Assembly: GCA_963704535.1 (NCBI GenBank)
Contig: OY969916.1
Location: forward strand, 8,060,001 to 8,124,000
Direction: 5' to 3'
DNA from: G963704535 sp963704535
GTDB lineage: Bacteria; Chloroflexota; Chloroflexia; Chloroflexales; Roseiflexaceae
Length of the DNA stretch: 64,000 bases
A program made the position numbers and the translations under genes. Below, piece after piece: positions 1-13,238 of this stretch. The notes under the pieces are model-generated. The model was not told the DNA's origin and did not search any database. It saw only the letters and a program-made list of their open reading frames with translations. The stretch's first letter is position 1. The number at the start of each line of letters is the position of its first letter.

Positions 1-1991
1 CGGTTTGTGTCGACCAGCACCTCGGGGGCATCCAGGGCTGCTACAGGAGCGGGAGCCGTCAATAAGTCACGGTTATTGAAGGGCATGAACTTCAACATCT
101 TGTCCTTGGTGAAGCCCGCCGAGAAGAATTGAGCGGTCCAGTCATCCGGCGCGATGTCGGTACTCACCCAGGTTGCTTTGCCTGTGTTGGCATCCATCGC
201 ATAGAAGATGCTGTCCGGTTTGGGATGCTCGCTATCAAAGCCGGCTGTCAGGCTGCCGGCGACGATACAACCAGCCCCGACAACTGCCAGCGCACCCGGC
301 AGAAACCATCGGCTGGGCAGTGCCATAAAGTAGAGTTGAGGGATGAGCGTTCCGAGCAGCAGCGCTACCATGCCCATCACAATGTTGCTGCGGCCCAGAT
401 TGAGCGCGAGATAGATCAGGTAGATCGTCGGTACGAACAGGATGATCCCAGGAATAGCGCCAAGCGACAAGACGACGAAGCGCTTGCCTGAGAGCGCCCC
501 CTGATCCGACAGCGCCAGCGTTCCCGCGAAAGCCAGCAGGCTGAAGAACAGCGGCCAGGTAAAGATGTAGCTGGCACTCGGTAGATAGAAGGTACTAGCG
601 ATCAGCAAGAGCAGCCAGACGAACAAGGCGCCGATAGTCAGGTTTGGGATGCTGAGCTTCTTGCGAAAGCCGACATACAAAGCCGCGACGATCGCAATGG
701 TCGTCGCGATAAAGCCGACCATGTAGAGGCTGCTGTTGTAGCTCGTTCCGAAGGTGAACGCCTCATAGCCCGGATGCACCTGGCGTATCGCCCCCCAGAG
801 CAGCGTCACCACGCCGAATGGGAGGACGACGCTGACCACAAACGCCAGCGCGCCCAGCGCTATTCCCAGCAGCGAGAGCTGCTTCTTGCGCCGCCCGAAC
901 ACCACCACACCCAGGAATATCAGCGCCATCAGAATCGTCAACGGCAGCACCCATTCCAGCGGATAGTGGATCAGCGTGAGGCCGAAGAGGTCGAAATAGA
1001 CGGCGCTGCTGCGTTTGACCTGGGTGAGGTCGAGATTACCAAAGTGGCGGGTCAGCGCGAGCGCATAGTCTCCGTGATGTTGGAGGCTGCGCTCGTCGAG
1101 GTTCTCCAGATTATCGAGCCGCGTATGATACTGAGTCAGGCGATCGAAGTAGGCGAAATTCAGCCCGGCGTACCCAGCGTCCTTGAACGGTGTAAAATCG
1201 GTATCGTTGGGCAGGATTTGGTAGACAGCATCCGACAGCGATGTGGCAACCGGATGCGGCGCCGATTTCGCGAACTCCTGGATCAGCCAGCCATTTTCCT
1301 GGCCCGTCTCGAACATCACTGACGGGCCGCTGGTGCCGCGAGCGACGAAATGGAAGACCACACCAACATCCTTGGCCCAGGGATGGAAATCGATAAATGC
1401 TCGCGCGCCCAGCAGATCGAGTTCTTCGCCGTCGGTGAACAGGACGATCACGTCATTCTGTAGCTGGGGGCCGGCTTTCAGCGCGCGGAGGACTTCGATC
1501 AGCGCCGCGACACTTGCGCCCCCATCGCTGGCGCCCGGACCGACGGATACCAAATCGTAGTGAGCGACCAGTAGCACGGCCTTGGAGGGGGCGCTTCCGC
1601 CCATTCGCCCGACGACATTGTAGACCGTATCCAGGCCCCAAACGGTCGAGTTTTGAAACTGCTCGCTATACAACGGAGTTGATTCTTGCACCTGTGGATC
1701 GAGACCTAAGCCCTTGAGTTGCTCCAGCAGGTAGGTGCGCGCTTGCACGTTCTCGACCGTGCCGATTGGATGCGGGCTTTGGGCGAAGGATTCGACGTAG
1801 GCCCTGGCGCGAACGGCGGAGAATTCCGTCGCCGGCGCGCTGCTAGGCAGCGGCTGCGGAGCGCTCAAGGGGTAGATCCCCAGGAGCAATAGCACGATGA
1901 TCAGCAGCAGTGTCGCCGGCCCCACCAGCGTCTGAGTACTGAATCCCGCGCCGGTCGCGCGCTTCTCAAGCGAAACATCGGTCGTACTCAT
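1..1991 (-). CDS. Membrane-anchored M28 family metallopeptidase, C-terminus cut by window edge
   Basis: Translating from ATG at 1991 (GGAGG seven bases upstream) gives about 663 codons with no stop before the window edge. A hydrophobic helix near residues 20-42 looks like a signal anchor. The di-zinc site of M28 aminopeptidases is visible: VAHYD (about residue 144), GASDGGAS, TDGEELDLLGA (about 186), NDTDF (about 263) and YHTRLDN (about 287). From about residue 320 the chain has many hydrophobic segments, so this resembles the multi-pass M28 type (ER metallopeptidase-like architecture) rather than a secreted aminopeptidase. It should sit in the membrane with the peptidase domain outside; its substrate is unknown. 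It lies 115 bp downstream of the last NRPS gene on the same strand, separated by a hairpin, so co-transcription is possible but not shown. Confidence 0.85.
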   Translation of the reverse strand, partial: MSTTDVSLEKRATGAGFSTQTLVGPATLLLIIVLLLLGIYPLSAPQPLPSSAPATEFSAVRARAYVESFAQSPHPIGTVENVQARTYLLEQLKGLGLDPQVQESTPLYSEQFQNSTVWGLDTVYNVVGRMGGSAPSKAVLLVAHYDLVSVGPGASDGGASVAALIEVLRALKAGPQLQNDVIVLFTDGEELDLLGARAFIDFHPWAKDVGVVFHFVARGTSGPSVMFETGQENGWLIQEFAKSAPHPVATSLSDAVYQILPNDTDFTPFKDAGYAGLNFAYFDRLTQYHTRLDNLENLDERSLQHHGDYALALTRHFGNLDLTQVKRSSAVYFDLFGLTLIHYPLEWVLPLTILMALIFLGVVVFGRRKKQLSLLGIALGALAFVVSVVLPFGVVTLLWGAIRQVHPGYEAFTFGTSYNSSLYMVGFIATTIAIVAALYVGFRKKLSIPNLTIGALFVWLLLLIASTFYLPSASYIFTWPLFFSLLAFAGTLALSDQGALSGKRFVVLSLGAIPGIILFVPTIYLIYLALNLGRSNIVMGMVALLLGTLIPQLYFMALPSRWFLPGALAVVGAGCIVAGSLTAGFDSEHPKPDSIFYAMDANTGKATWVSTDIAPDDWTAQFFSAGFTKDKMLKFMPFNNRDLLTAPAPVAALDAPEVLVDTN

Positions 1992-2012
1992 AGGTATACC
2001 TCCGTGATACTA

Positions 2013-2078
2013 GTTGCGTGTTGCGTGTTGCGTGTTGCGTGTTGCGTGCGCGCTGATACGCAACACGCAACACGCAAC
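2013..2078. repeat. Heptamer inverted repeat (GTTGCGT)n / (ACGCAAC)n, possible terminator hairpin
   Basis: About four tandem copies of GTTGCGT are followed after a short loop by about three reverse-complement copies (ACGCAAC). The RNA would fold into a long hairpin between the NRPS stop codon (2107) and the peptidase start. There is no poly-U tract, so a terminator role is inference. The same heptamer occurs inside a coding region at 20935-20966. Confidence 0.8.
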
Positions 2079-2106
2079 AGGGAACGGCGATATCGATGTC
2101 AAACTG

Positions 2107-3663
2107 TCAACGCTCCTCAAGAGGCAAGGGTGGCGCGATCACGCTGTTCCGGCGTACGATGTGGGCCAGATTCTGGATCGTCGGTTCCTGAAGGAAGCTT
2201 GATACGCCGATGTCCTGGCCGAAGGACTCCTGCAATCGGGCCAGCAACCGAACGAGCAGAAAGGAAGTTCCGCCGCGCTGAAAGAAATCGTCGGTGATGC
2301 CGATCGGTCGCACCGCCAGCAACTCCTCCCAGAGCCGGGCAAGCTGGTGCTCTAGCTCGTCACACGGCCCAATCAACGCTATCGACGGCTCCGGCAGGCT
2401 CTGGGACAGTTCCTCCCCACAAGGCGGCTGCGTCGTGGTGGCCGCGCCAGGCCGGTCGCCCCTCCCTGCGTCGGGATTCCGCGGCGCCTGCGCGAGCAGT
2501 GGCGTGGCGGTCTGCCAGCTCGCCGGATCGTCGGCCAGGCGCCGCAGCAGGTGTTGGTAGGCGTGCAGCATGTCCTGCATGAGCCCGTTTGGGAACACGT
2601 CTTCCACCGCATCCCATTTGCACTCCAGGCTGCCCTCGGCCGTCTCCATAACGCTTGGCATGAGCAAGACCTGTGGGAAGTACACGCCAACTTCGAGTTC
2701 CCGGTAGATCCCAAGCGTCTCCGTCGCCGCTCCCCCGCGACTCTTCAGACGCTGGTACCTGGGATGCTGATATTCGATGACGCTATTGAACAAGATCGGC
2801 ATTGTCGCCCGTGGGCCGCTGCGGCGTAGGCGATTGAGTTCGCGCAATATCTGCGGCCCCGCAAAGGAGATATGTTCGAGATCGTTGGTGATCTGCCGAT
2901 GCAAGCGCCGCGCCCGCTCCTCGAAAGAGCCCGATCGATCCTCGACGGCGACGAGATGGAATGTGTTGAAGTTGCCCAGGATGTCGCCGATCTGGGGATG
3001 GATCGGCGGGCGATACGAGCCCACCAGGCTAAACGTAAAGTGCGGCTGCCGGCTCCAGGCGGCCAGGACCTCGACAAAGGCCGCGATCACTACTGCCGAA
3101 GGGGTCAAGCCTGCCCGCGCGGCGTCGGCCTTGAGCCGCGTCCAGGCTTCCGGCGCCAGCAGCCGTTCGAGGCGTGTGGTGAACCGCGAAGGTGTCGCCG
3201 GGGTGATCGGCTGCGCCAAAGGCAACGCGGGAGCAGGCGGCAGCGTCGGTAGGCGCCCCAGGTGATATGCCCGCGCGCGACGATAGTGGTCGCTCTCCTG
3301 GAAGGCCGCCCAGGCGACGGCGTAGTCGCGATACGAACACTCCAATGCGGGCAGCGCCAGGTCGGGATCGGCCAGCAACTGAAACAGCTCCTGGATCAGC
3401 ATCAGGCGGCTGGTTCCATCCATCAGCAGCGCATCGAGGCGGATGTGCAACTGGATCTGGTGGTCATCGAGCAGGTGGGCGAGAAAATCGAACAATGGCC
3501 ACCGATCGAACGCGGCTTTCTGGCCGCGCATCCGCTCGCGCACCGCCGCCAACTCGGCCTGCGGTCGCGCTTGCCCCTGGAGGTCGAGGACCGGCATGTG
3601 GTAGGGCGGGACTTCGGGCAGGATGCGCTGCTGCGCGTCCGGCAGCATAATCGCTCGCAGCAT
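2107..3663 (-). CDS. NRPS terminal fragment: rest of heterocyclization (Cy)-like domain plus carrier protein
   Basis: This is the same reading frame as the upstream gene (3673-9318), separated only by a TAA codon. It carries the rest of a condensation-superfamily domain whose active motif reads DALLMDGTS, matching the DxxxxDxxS signature of Cy domains instead of HHxxxDG. The floor region (IGDILGNFNTFHL) and hinge follow. A linker of about 55 residues then leads to a carrier domain with GGTSFL around the phosphopantetheine Ser. No A domain lies between Cy and carrier, and no thioesterase or reductase follows. The first ATG (3663) has no Shine-Dalgarno sequence, so independent translation is doubtful; the fragment probably belongs to the upstream polypeptide. 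Cy domains normally condense and cyclize Ser/Thr/Cys into oxazoline or thiazoline. What would load this carrier is unknown. Confidence 0.75.
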   Translation of the reverse strand: MLRAIMLPDAQQRILPEVPPYHMPVLDLQGQARPQAELAAVRERMRGQKAAFDRWPLFDFLAHLLDDHQIQLHIRLDALLMDGTSRLMLIQELFQLLADPDLALPALECSYRDYAVAWAAFQESDHYRRARAYHLGRLPTLPPAPALPLAQPITPATPSRFTTRLERLLAPEAWTRLKADAARAGLTPSAVVIAAFVEVLAAWSRQPHFTFSLVGSYRPPIHPQIGDILGNFNTFHLVAVEDRSGSFEERARRLHRQITNDLEHISFAGPQILRELNRLRRSGPRATMPILFNSVIEYQHPRYQRLKSRGGAATETLGIYRELEVGVYFPQVLLMPSVMETAEGSLECKWDAVEDVFPNGLMQDMLHAYQHLLRRLADDPASWQTATPLLAQAPRNPDAGRGDRPGAATTTQPPCGEELSQSLPEPSIALIGPCDELEHQLARLWEELLAVRPIGITDDFFQRGGTSFLLVRLLARLQESFGQDIGVSSFLQEPTIQNLAHIVRRNSVIAPPLPLEER

Positions 3664-3672
3664 GTCGTGGCG

Positions 3673-6600
3673 TTAAATCAAGCGCTGCAAGACGATATGA
3701 AACCGATCGAGAAAGGCTGCTCGTATCTCAGCCGCCTCGAACGCGATCGTAAATTCCATGTAGATGTTCGATCCGCACGCGCCGAGGTCGAATAGACCGC
3801 TGCGCCCGGTCCAGTAGACCTGCTGAATATCGGTTAGCTGAAACGGCAGGTTGCGCTGCTCAGGACGAGGCTGTATGCGTGGCAGTGTCGCAGGAGCGAT
3901 AGGCCCATCCAGCTTTTCTAAGATGTCGGCCACCGCTTGGCTATCATCCAGCTCGGCCTGCCGCTGTACGATCGTCAGCGCAAGCTCCTCTACGGTAGAG
4001 GCCGCAAAGAGCGTACGCAACGGCAGCTCGACCTGAAAGGCGTCGCGCAGTTGAGCGATCACCTGAACCGCCAGGAGCGAGTGTCCGCCGAGTTCAAGAA
4101 AGGTATCGTGCATACCAACTCGTTCGAGTTTCAGGACATTGGCCCAGCTATCGGCCACGACCTGCTCCACCTGGTTGCGGGGCGCGACGAAGGTCTTCGC
4201 AGTGGCCGGTCTGATCCGCTCTGGTGACGGCAAGGCGCGGCGATCGAGCTTTCCGTTGGCTGTGAGTGGCAGCGCATCAAGCAGCACAAAGGCCGAGGGG
4301 ACCATATAGTTGGGCAGCCGGGACTCCAGGAAGCTGCGGAGTTGCGGGACGAGCTGCTGAGTGGAGCGCCCCTGGGTCGGGCTGGTGGCATACTCGCGCC
4401 AACTCTTGTGCGGCGCCGACTCGATCGGGAAGCGTGGCCATGTGGCCAATTCAACGGTTTGGCGCACGAATACCACATCGTACGCGCCGTCGCCGCTCGC
4501 GGGCGACCAGGAAATGTCCAGCGTATACGGGAGGGTCTCGCAGAGCGCCCACAGCTCTTCGGGGTCCACCCCGCCGCCCTGGATCAGGCCCCGCAACTCG
4601 TCGACCATCTCTGGCCCTTCGTCGCGCAGCAGCAGCTCGACCACCTGACTGTCGGACACCACCCGTGCATTGGGGATGCGGGCCATGCCGAGCGTATCGG
4701 GGGCTTGCTCGACCAGCCGGCGGCGCAGCGCGGCAACCGTCAACTGCTCGGTCTGCCAGTCGAGCCAGGGCGGGTCGACCAGGGTCCGGCCGGTCGGGCC
4801 GCAGTGTAGCGTGACATCGTAGCGGAAGCGCTGCAACTCGTTCCTGGAGCGGCCACGTTTGAGTTGAACCTGGACATGCTCGATCTGCGGAACCTGGCTC
4901 TTGAGCGCGAAGAACAACGCCGGGTCGATCACCAGCTCATCTTCCTGGGCAACCTGGAGCTGCAATTGCTGCCGGATCTGGCTCGTGGCGGTCGCCGGCG
5001 AAGCCTGATGCACCAGCACCGACGCATGGAGCGCTTCAAGCAGCGGCAGGCTGCGCACGTCGCCGATGAAGATCGCGCCGCCGGGCGCCACGACGCGGGC
5101 GGCACCCTCCAGCACACGTATGAAATAGTCGACGCTGGGAAAGTACTGGATGACCGAGTTGAGCACTACGACATCGAAGGAGCCGGGAGCAAAGCCGCTG
5201 AAGTCGTCGGCCGCTTGCTGGAGCAGCCGGACCTGGGGCAAAGCATACTCCGGCGCCGCCAGTTGCCGCGTCAAGCTGCGTAGCGCGACCTGAGAGATAT
5301 CGGTCGCACAGTACTCCTCGCACGCCTGTGCGAGCCGGAACAGCAGTAGGCCGGTGCCACAACCGATCTCCAGCATACGACGGGGCCGCAGCGCCTGGAT
5401 GCGGGCGACGGTCTGATCGACCCACTCGCGCATCTCCTCCGCTGGAATAGGCTCGCCGGTGTAGCTGCTGCGCCAGCCGCTGATATTAAAGGCCGGGTCA
5501 CTCTGGCCCGCCGTATCACGATAGATCGAGTTGAAGACTTCCTGCCAATGCTGCACACGCTCGCCCTGCCGCCCCTCGGCAGCCGGGGCAGTGCGATTGG
5601 AGACATGTTCTTCCTGACGCCGCGAGGGGTGGACGGCGTAGATTGTGTAAATCAGGCTATACTCAAGCATCAACTCCTGCTCGACGACGATCTCATACCC
5701 TACCCGGCGCAGCAGCGCGGTGATCTGCTCCAACCGCCCGTCGATGTCATGCACTTCTAGGATGATCTGTTTAATCTTTGGCCAGTCCGCTTCCGCGATG
5801 CCACGCAACACGTCCAGTTCGCTCTTCTCCACATCGATCTTCAGCAGGTCGATCCGTTCCAGGCCCTGCTCGCGCATCAGGTCGGAGATGGGGCGCAACT
5901 GGCATGTGAACTGCTGGCTCTCCAGCCGATCGCTGAGCAGTTCGTCCATGAGCGTGCCGTTAGGGAGCGCCGTGACGGTGCCGCTGTCTTGTTGCTTGAG
6001 CAGGAAGGACTTGACCGTGGCGCGTTCCTCCTGCTGGTCGGCCAGGTAGCCGGAGAAGATCGAGATGTGCGGGTAGTAGGTGAACGTGGCGCTCGCGTGC
6101 TCGCAGGAGAGGCCACACTCGAACAGCTTGACGTTCACGTCGTAGAGCTGGGCGTTCGTGCGTAGCACATCGAAGATCGGCGGGAGGGGCTCAAACGCAT
6201 AGATCGTCGTGTCGGGGTAGCGCTGACCCATAAACAGCGTGAACAACCCAATATTGGCGCCGACATCGAAGATGCAATCGCCCGGCTGAACGGTAATGCC
6301 CCGCTTCAGATAGGTCTGCTCCTGGAAGATCTCCTGGTAGAGAAAGTCAGTCTCGTTTTTGTTCAGGTGGCAGATCTGCATGCCGTTGGGCAGCTCGTAG
6401 CGCAGCCGGCCATCCAGCAGCGCAGCCTTGTCTGCCGGTAACGCTGGGGTATATTGGTGGATTGCCTGCGGATCAGGAACAACATAGGCGACCAGGCGCA
6501 GATCGTCGGGGATGTCAGTGCGGGCCATGACCACGGCCTCGCGCACAGCCGGATGCTGCGCCAGCATACTCTCGATTTCGCCAGGCTCGATGCGGAAACC

Positions 6601-9318
6601 GCGCAGCTTCACCTGATGATCGATGCGCCCCAGGAACTCAATCGCGCCGTCGGGCAGGTAGCGGGCCAGGTCGCCGGTCTTGTACAGCCGGTTGGAGATT
6701 GGAGATTGGAGATTGGAGATTGGAGATTGTGCGCCACTCAATCTCCAATCTCCAATCTCTACTCTCTCTTGCGCGAAGGGATTGGGAATGAACCGCTCGG
6801 CGCTCAGGTCGGGCCGGCCCAGGTAGCCGCGGGCCAGTTGGACGCCGCCGATATACAATTCGCCCGGCACGCCGATCGGCACCGGGCGCAGACCGCCGTC
6901 GAGGATATAGATCTGGGTATTGGCGACTGGGCGCCCGATTGGCACGCTACTACGCGCATCTCCACGCGCGCAGTGCCAGGCGGTCACATCCACCGCTGCC
7001 TCGGTCGGGCCATACAGGTTGTGCAGCTCGGCCGACATACACGCGAAGTAGCGTTCCTGCAGCGCGAACGGCAGCGCTTCCCCACTACAGATCACCCGCC
7101 GCACGCCCCGGCAGAGGTCGAGATCGGGATGCTCCAGGAACACATGCAGCATCGAGGGAACGAAGTGCAGGGTGGTAATCTGCTGCCGGGCGATCAGCCG
7201 GGCCAAGTAGCGGCTGTCGCGATGGCCCCCAGGCTGCGCCAAGACCAGTTGCGCTCCGGTGATCAACGGCCAGAAGAACTCCCAGACCGAGACGTCGAAG
7301 CTCATCGGGGTCTTCTGTAGCACCCGATCATCCTCGGTCAGGTGGTAGGCCGATTGCATCCAGAGTAGGCGGTTGACGATGCCGGAGTGGGTGTTCATGG
7401 CACCCTTGGGCTGGCCCGTCGAGCCGGAGGTGTAGATGATATAGGCCAGGTTCTGTGCGTCCAGCGGCCAATCGGGGTCGGTAGGCTCGTGCGCTGCGAT
7501 CTGCGGCCAGTCGGCATCCAGGTAGACCATCTGAGATTGGAGATTGGAGATTGGAGATTGAGCGCGCCCTGCAATCTCTAATCTCCGATCTCCAATCTCT
7601 TTGTTCGTAAGCAACACGGGAACCTGGGCATCGGCGAGCATAAAAGCCTGGCGCTCAGGCGGGTACTCAGGGTCGATCGGCACGTAGGCACCGCCGGCCT
7701 TGAGGATGCCCAGCAGCCCCACCACAAGATCGAGCGAGCGCTCGACGCAGATGCCAACCGGCGTCTCCGGCCCCACTCCCAAGGCGCGTAGGTGCCGCGC
7801 AAGCTGATTGGCACGGGCATTCAGCCCAGCATAGCTCAGGAGCCGATCCTCAAACACCAGCGCGACGCGATCGGGCGTCCGCGCCGCCTGAGCTGCGATC
7901 AGCTCGTGCAGGCAGCCGGCGCGGGCGTAGCGTACTGCCGTGCTATTCCAATCGACCAGCAGCCGGCGCTGTTCCTCGACGGTCATCGGCGAGTGCTGAT
8001 CATAGCGGCCGAATGGGTCGGTAGCCATCGCCTCCAGCGTGCGAGCATAGTAGCTGCCGATCGTGGCCACCTGCTCGTGTGAGAAGGCGTCCGCGTCGTA
8101 CTTCAGCTCCAAATGCATCTGCGAGGCCAGCATCCCCATCATAAAGGTGGCGACGAAGGTAAAGTTCGTCTCCTCAAAGGTCTGCCGCCCGATCCCCTGG
8201 ATGCCGGTGAACTGCGCTAAACTCTGGTAGATATGGAAGTGAACGAAATTGAACACCGCCTCAAACAGCGGTTGCCCACCCAGCGCCCGCTGAAGATCGG
8301 CCAATGGGTAGAGCCGGTAGGGCAGCGCTTCACGCTCAGTCGCATAGGTGGCTCGCACCAGCTCGACCCAGGTGCCGCCCGACACACCCATTCGGAACGG
8401 CAGCGTATTCAGGAACAGGCCGATCGCGCGCTCGCCGTCGGTCTCTTCGGGCCGGCCATTGAATACCAGGCCGGTGGTGATATCGGATTGGTTGCACAAC
8501 AAGCCCAGCACCCGCAGATGCGCCGCCAGCAGCACGCTCTTGAGCGGCGTGCCGGCGATGTGTGAGAGCTTGCGTAAGCGCTCGACGACCTCGGCCGAGA
8601 TGACCTCCTGGTGCCAGTTGAGCCGGCGGTTCGGGGTGGCCGGGAGCGGGTTAGGCCAGCGGGGGATGACGCTTACCGTGCTGTCGCGCAGCTTCTCGGA
8701 CCAGTAGCGCCGGCTCTCTGGCGCTTCCATGGCTCGGCGTTCCATTGCGACATAGTCGCGGAAGCGTACCCGCGGAGGCGCGGCGAGCGGCTGATCGTGG
8801 ACACCGACGATACCGAGGTAGATCGTGAACAGCTCGGTCAGCATGGTCGCGACGCTCCAGCCATCGAGGATGGCGTGGTGGAAGCTCATTGTGAATTGGA
8901 AGGTCTCGTCGGTACGCCGGTGGACCTGGAAGCGCAGCAGTGGTGGCCGGCTCCAATCGAAGCGATTGTCCTTCTCGCGCTCCATCCAGGCGTTGAAACG
9001 ACTCTCTTGAGCCTCATATGGGAGATGGCGTAGGTCCTCGACCTCCAGCGGGATCTCAGCGGTTCGATGGACGATCTGTAGCGGCTCGCTGAAGTTGCTC
9101 AGATCAAACGAGGTGCGCAAGACCGGATGGCGTGCGACGAGCTGTCGTGAGGCCGTCTGTAGCGCCGCCGGTTCGAAAGGGGCTTTCAGATAGAAATTGA
9201 AGATATCATGGTAGACCGCTGTCTCAGGGCTATAGGTGCTATGGAATAGCATCCCCGTCTGAAGCCTTGACAAAGGATAGACGTCTTCTAGTGTCTCAAG
9301 CGATAGGCTTGCGGTCAT
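3673..9318 (-). CDS. NRPS module C-A(Ser)-[FkbM MT]-[N-MT]-PCP-Cy(start), interrupted by TAA
   Basis: Start chosen at ATG 9318, which overlaps the previous stop as ATGA and has AAAGG upstream. Domains by residue: C about 15-450 (FHHAILDGWS near 149); A from about 480 (YTSGSTGQPKG near 631) with pocket D-V-W-H-I-S-L-V-D, the Ser code. After A8 two methyltransferases are nested. The first is FkbM-type (about 966-1206; IFDVGANIGLFT, LLKIDVEKSE). The second is a class I SAM enzyme of the NRPS N-methyltransferase type (about 1260-1585; MLEIGCGTGLLL, VVLNSVIQYF). A9/A10 resume near 1670-1690, then PCP (LGGHSLLAVQ near 1743), then the start of a Cy-like domain (LTDIQQVYW near 1830). Translation ends at TAA 3673-3675, within what should read RLI-x-RHDML, a single change from CAA. 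The predicted residue is N,O-dimethyl-Ser. Heptamer arrays lie at the A2-A3 and A6-A7 loops. Confidence 0.88.
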   Translation of the reverse strand: MTASLSLETLEDVYPLSRLQTGMLFHSTYSPETAVYHDIFNFYLKAPFEPAALQTASRQLVARHPVLRTSFDLSNFSEPLQIVHRTAEIPLEVEDLRHLPYEAQESRFNAWMEREKDNRFDWSRPPLLRFQVHRRTDETFQFTMSFHHAILDGWSVATMLTELFTIYLGIVGVHDQPLAAPPRVRFRDYVAMERRAMEAPESRRYWSEKLRDSTVSVIPRWPNPLPATPNRRLNWHQEVISAEVVERLRKLSHIAGTPLKSVLLAAHLRVLGLLCNQSDITTGLVFNGRPEETDGERAIGLFLNTLPFRMGVSGGTWVELVRATYATEREALPYRLYPLADLQRALGGQPLFEAVFNFVHFHIYQSLAQFTGIQGIGRQTFEETNFTFVATFMMGMLASQMHLELKYDADAFSHEQVATIGSYYARTLEAMATDPFGRYDQHSPMTVEEQRRLLVDWNSTAVRYARAGCLHELIAAQAARTPDRVALVFEDRLLSYAGLNARANQLARHLRALGVGPETPVGICVERSLDLVVGLLGILKAGGAYVPIDPEYPPERQAFMLADAQVPVLLTNKEIGDRRLEIAGRAQSPISNLQSQMVYLDADWPQIAAHEPTDPDWPLDAQNLAYIIYTSGSTGQPKGAMNTHSGIVNRLLWMQSAYHLTEDDRVLQKTPMSFDVSVWEFFWPLITGAQLVLAQPGGHRDSRYLARLIARQQITTLHFVPSMLHVFLEHPDLDLCRGVRRVICSGEALPFALQERYFACMSAELHNLYGPTEAAVDVTAWHCARGDARSSVPIGRPVANTQIYILDGGLRPVPIGVPGELYIGGVQLARGYLGRPDLSAERFIPNPFAQERVEIGDWRLSGAQSPISNLQSPISNRLYKTGDLARYLPDGAIEFLGRIDHQVKLRGFRIEPGEIESMLAQHPAVREAVVMARTDIPDDLRLVAYVVPDPQAIHQYTPALPADKAALLDGRLRYELPNGMQICHLNKNETDFLYQEIFQEQTYLKRGITVQPGDCIFDVGANIGLFTLFMGQRYPDTTIYAFEPLPPIFDVLRTNAQLYDVNVKLFECGLSCEHASATFTYYPHISIFSGYLADQQEERATVKSFLLKQQDSGTVTALPNGTLMDELLSDRLESQQFTCQLRPISDLMREQGLERIDLLKIDVEKSELDVLRGIAEADWPKIKQIILEVHDIDGRLEQITALLRRVGYEIVVEQELMLEYSLIYTIYAVHPSRRQEEHVSNRTAPAAEGRQGERVQHWQEVFNSIYRDTAGQSDPAFNISGWRSSYTGEPIPAEEMREWVDQTVARIQALRPRRMLEIGCGTGLLLFRLAQACEEYCATDISQVALRSLTRQLAAPEYALPQVRLLQQAADDFSGFAPGSFDVVVLNSVIQYFPSVDYFIRVLEGAARVVAPGGAIFIGDVRSLPLLEALHASVLVHQASPATATSQIRQQLQLQVAQEDELVIDPALFFALKSQVPQIEHVQVQLKRGRSRNELQRFRYDVTLHCGPTGRTLVDPPWLDWQTEQLTVAALRRRLVEQAPDTLGMARIPNARVVSDSQVVELLLRDEGPEMVDELRGLIQGGGVDPEELWALCETLPYTLDISWSPASGDGAYDVVFVRQTVELATWPRFPIESAPHKSWREYATSPTQGRSTQQLVPQLRSFLESRLPNYMVPSAFVLLDALPLTANGKLDRRALPSPERIRPATAKTFVAPRNQVEQVVADSWANVLKLERVGMHDTFLELGGHSLLAVQVIAQLRDAFQVELPLRTLFAASTVEELALTIVQRQAELDDSQAVADILEKLDGPIAPATLPRIQPRPEQRNLPFQLTDIQQVYWTGRSGLFDLGACGSNIYMEFTIAFEAAEIRAAFLDRFHIVLQRLI
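6693..6763. repeat. GGAGATT heptamer hairpin, A6-A7 loop of terminal Ser module
   Basis: About five GGAGATT copies, a spacer and three AATCTCC copies. Read on the coding strand they give VEIGDWRL and SPISNLQSPISN between FIPNPF and LYKTGDL. Confidence 0.9.
7532..7601. repeat. GGAGATT heptamer hairpin, A2-A3 loop of terminal Ser module
   Basis: Four GGAGATT-type units and three or four degenerate AATCTCC/T units in inverted order. They encode NKEIGDRRLEI and SPISNLQS between VPVLLT and the A3 motif. Confidence 0.9.
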
Positions 9319-9537
9319 GATGCTATGCCTTTCTTTCGTTCGCTGTACTGGTTCGTGCGCCAAGCCGCTGGAGTTCTGGCTTGATCTTCCAGGGAGAGCA
9401 GGCCGAACTGCTGGATCGGCTCAAGCACGACCGGCTCGGGCTCGATCGGCTCGGGCTGATCGAGGTTGAGTTCAGTCGCTAATCCCTGGATCGTCGGGTG
9501 ATGGAAGAGCTGTTCGAGCGAGAAGTGGATACCCTGC

Positions 9538-13230
<3,693 letters not shown>

Positions 13231-13238
13231 CTCGCCTA

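Noticed and set aside
2107..2600. Thioesterase or reductase domain at the end of the assembly line
   Set aside because: The chain ends soon after the carrier GGTSFL motif; no GxSxG or Rossmann motif follows. The adjacent M28 peptidase is a membrane protein and not a release domain.
3670..3680. Alternative genetic code reading TAA as an amino acid
   Set aside because: Only one internal TAA was seen in a 51-kb operon, and other stop codons behave normally.
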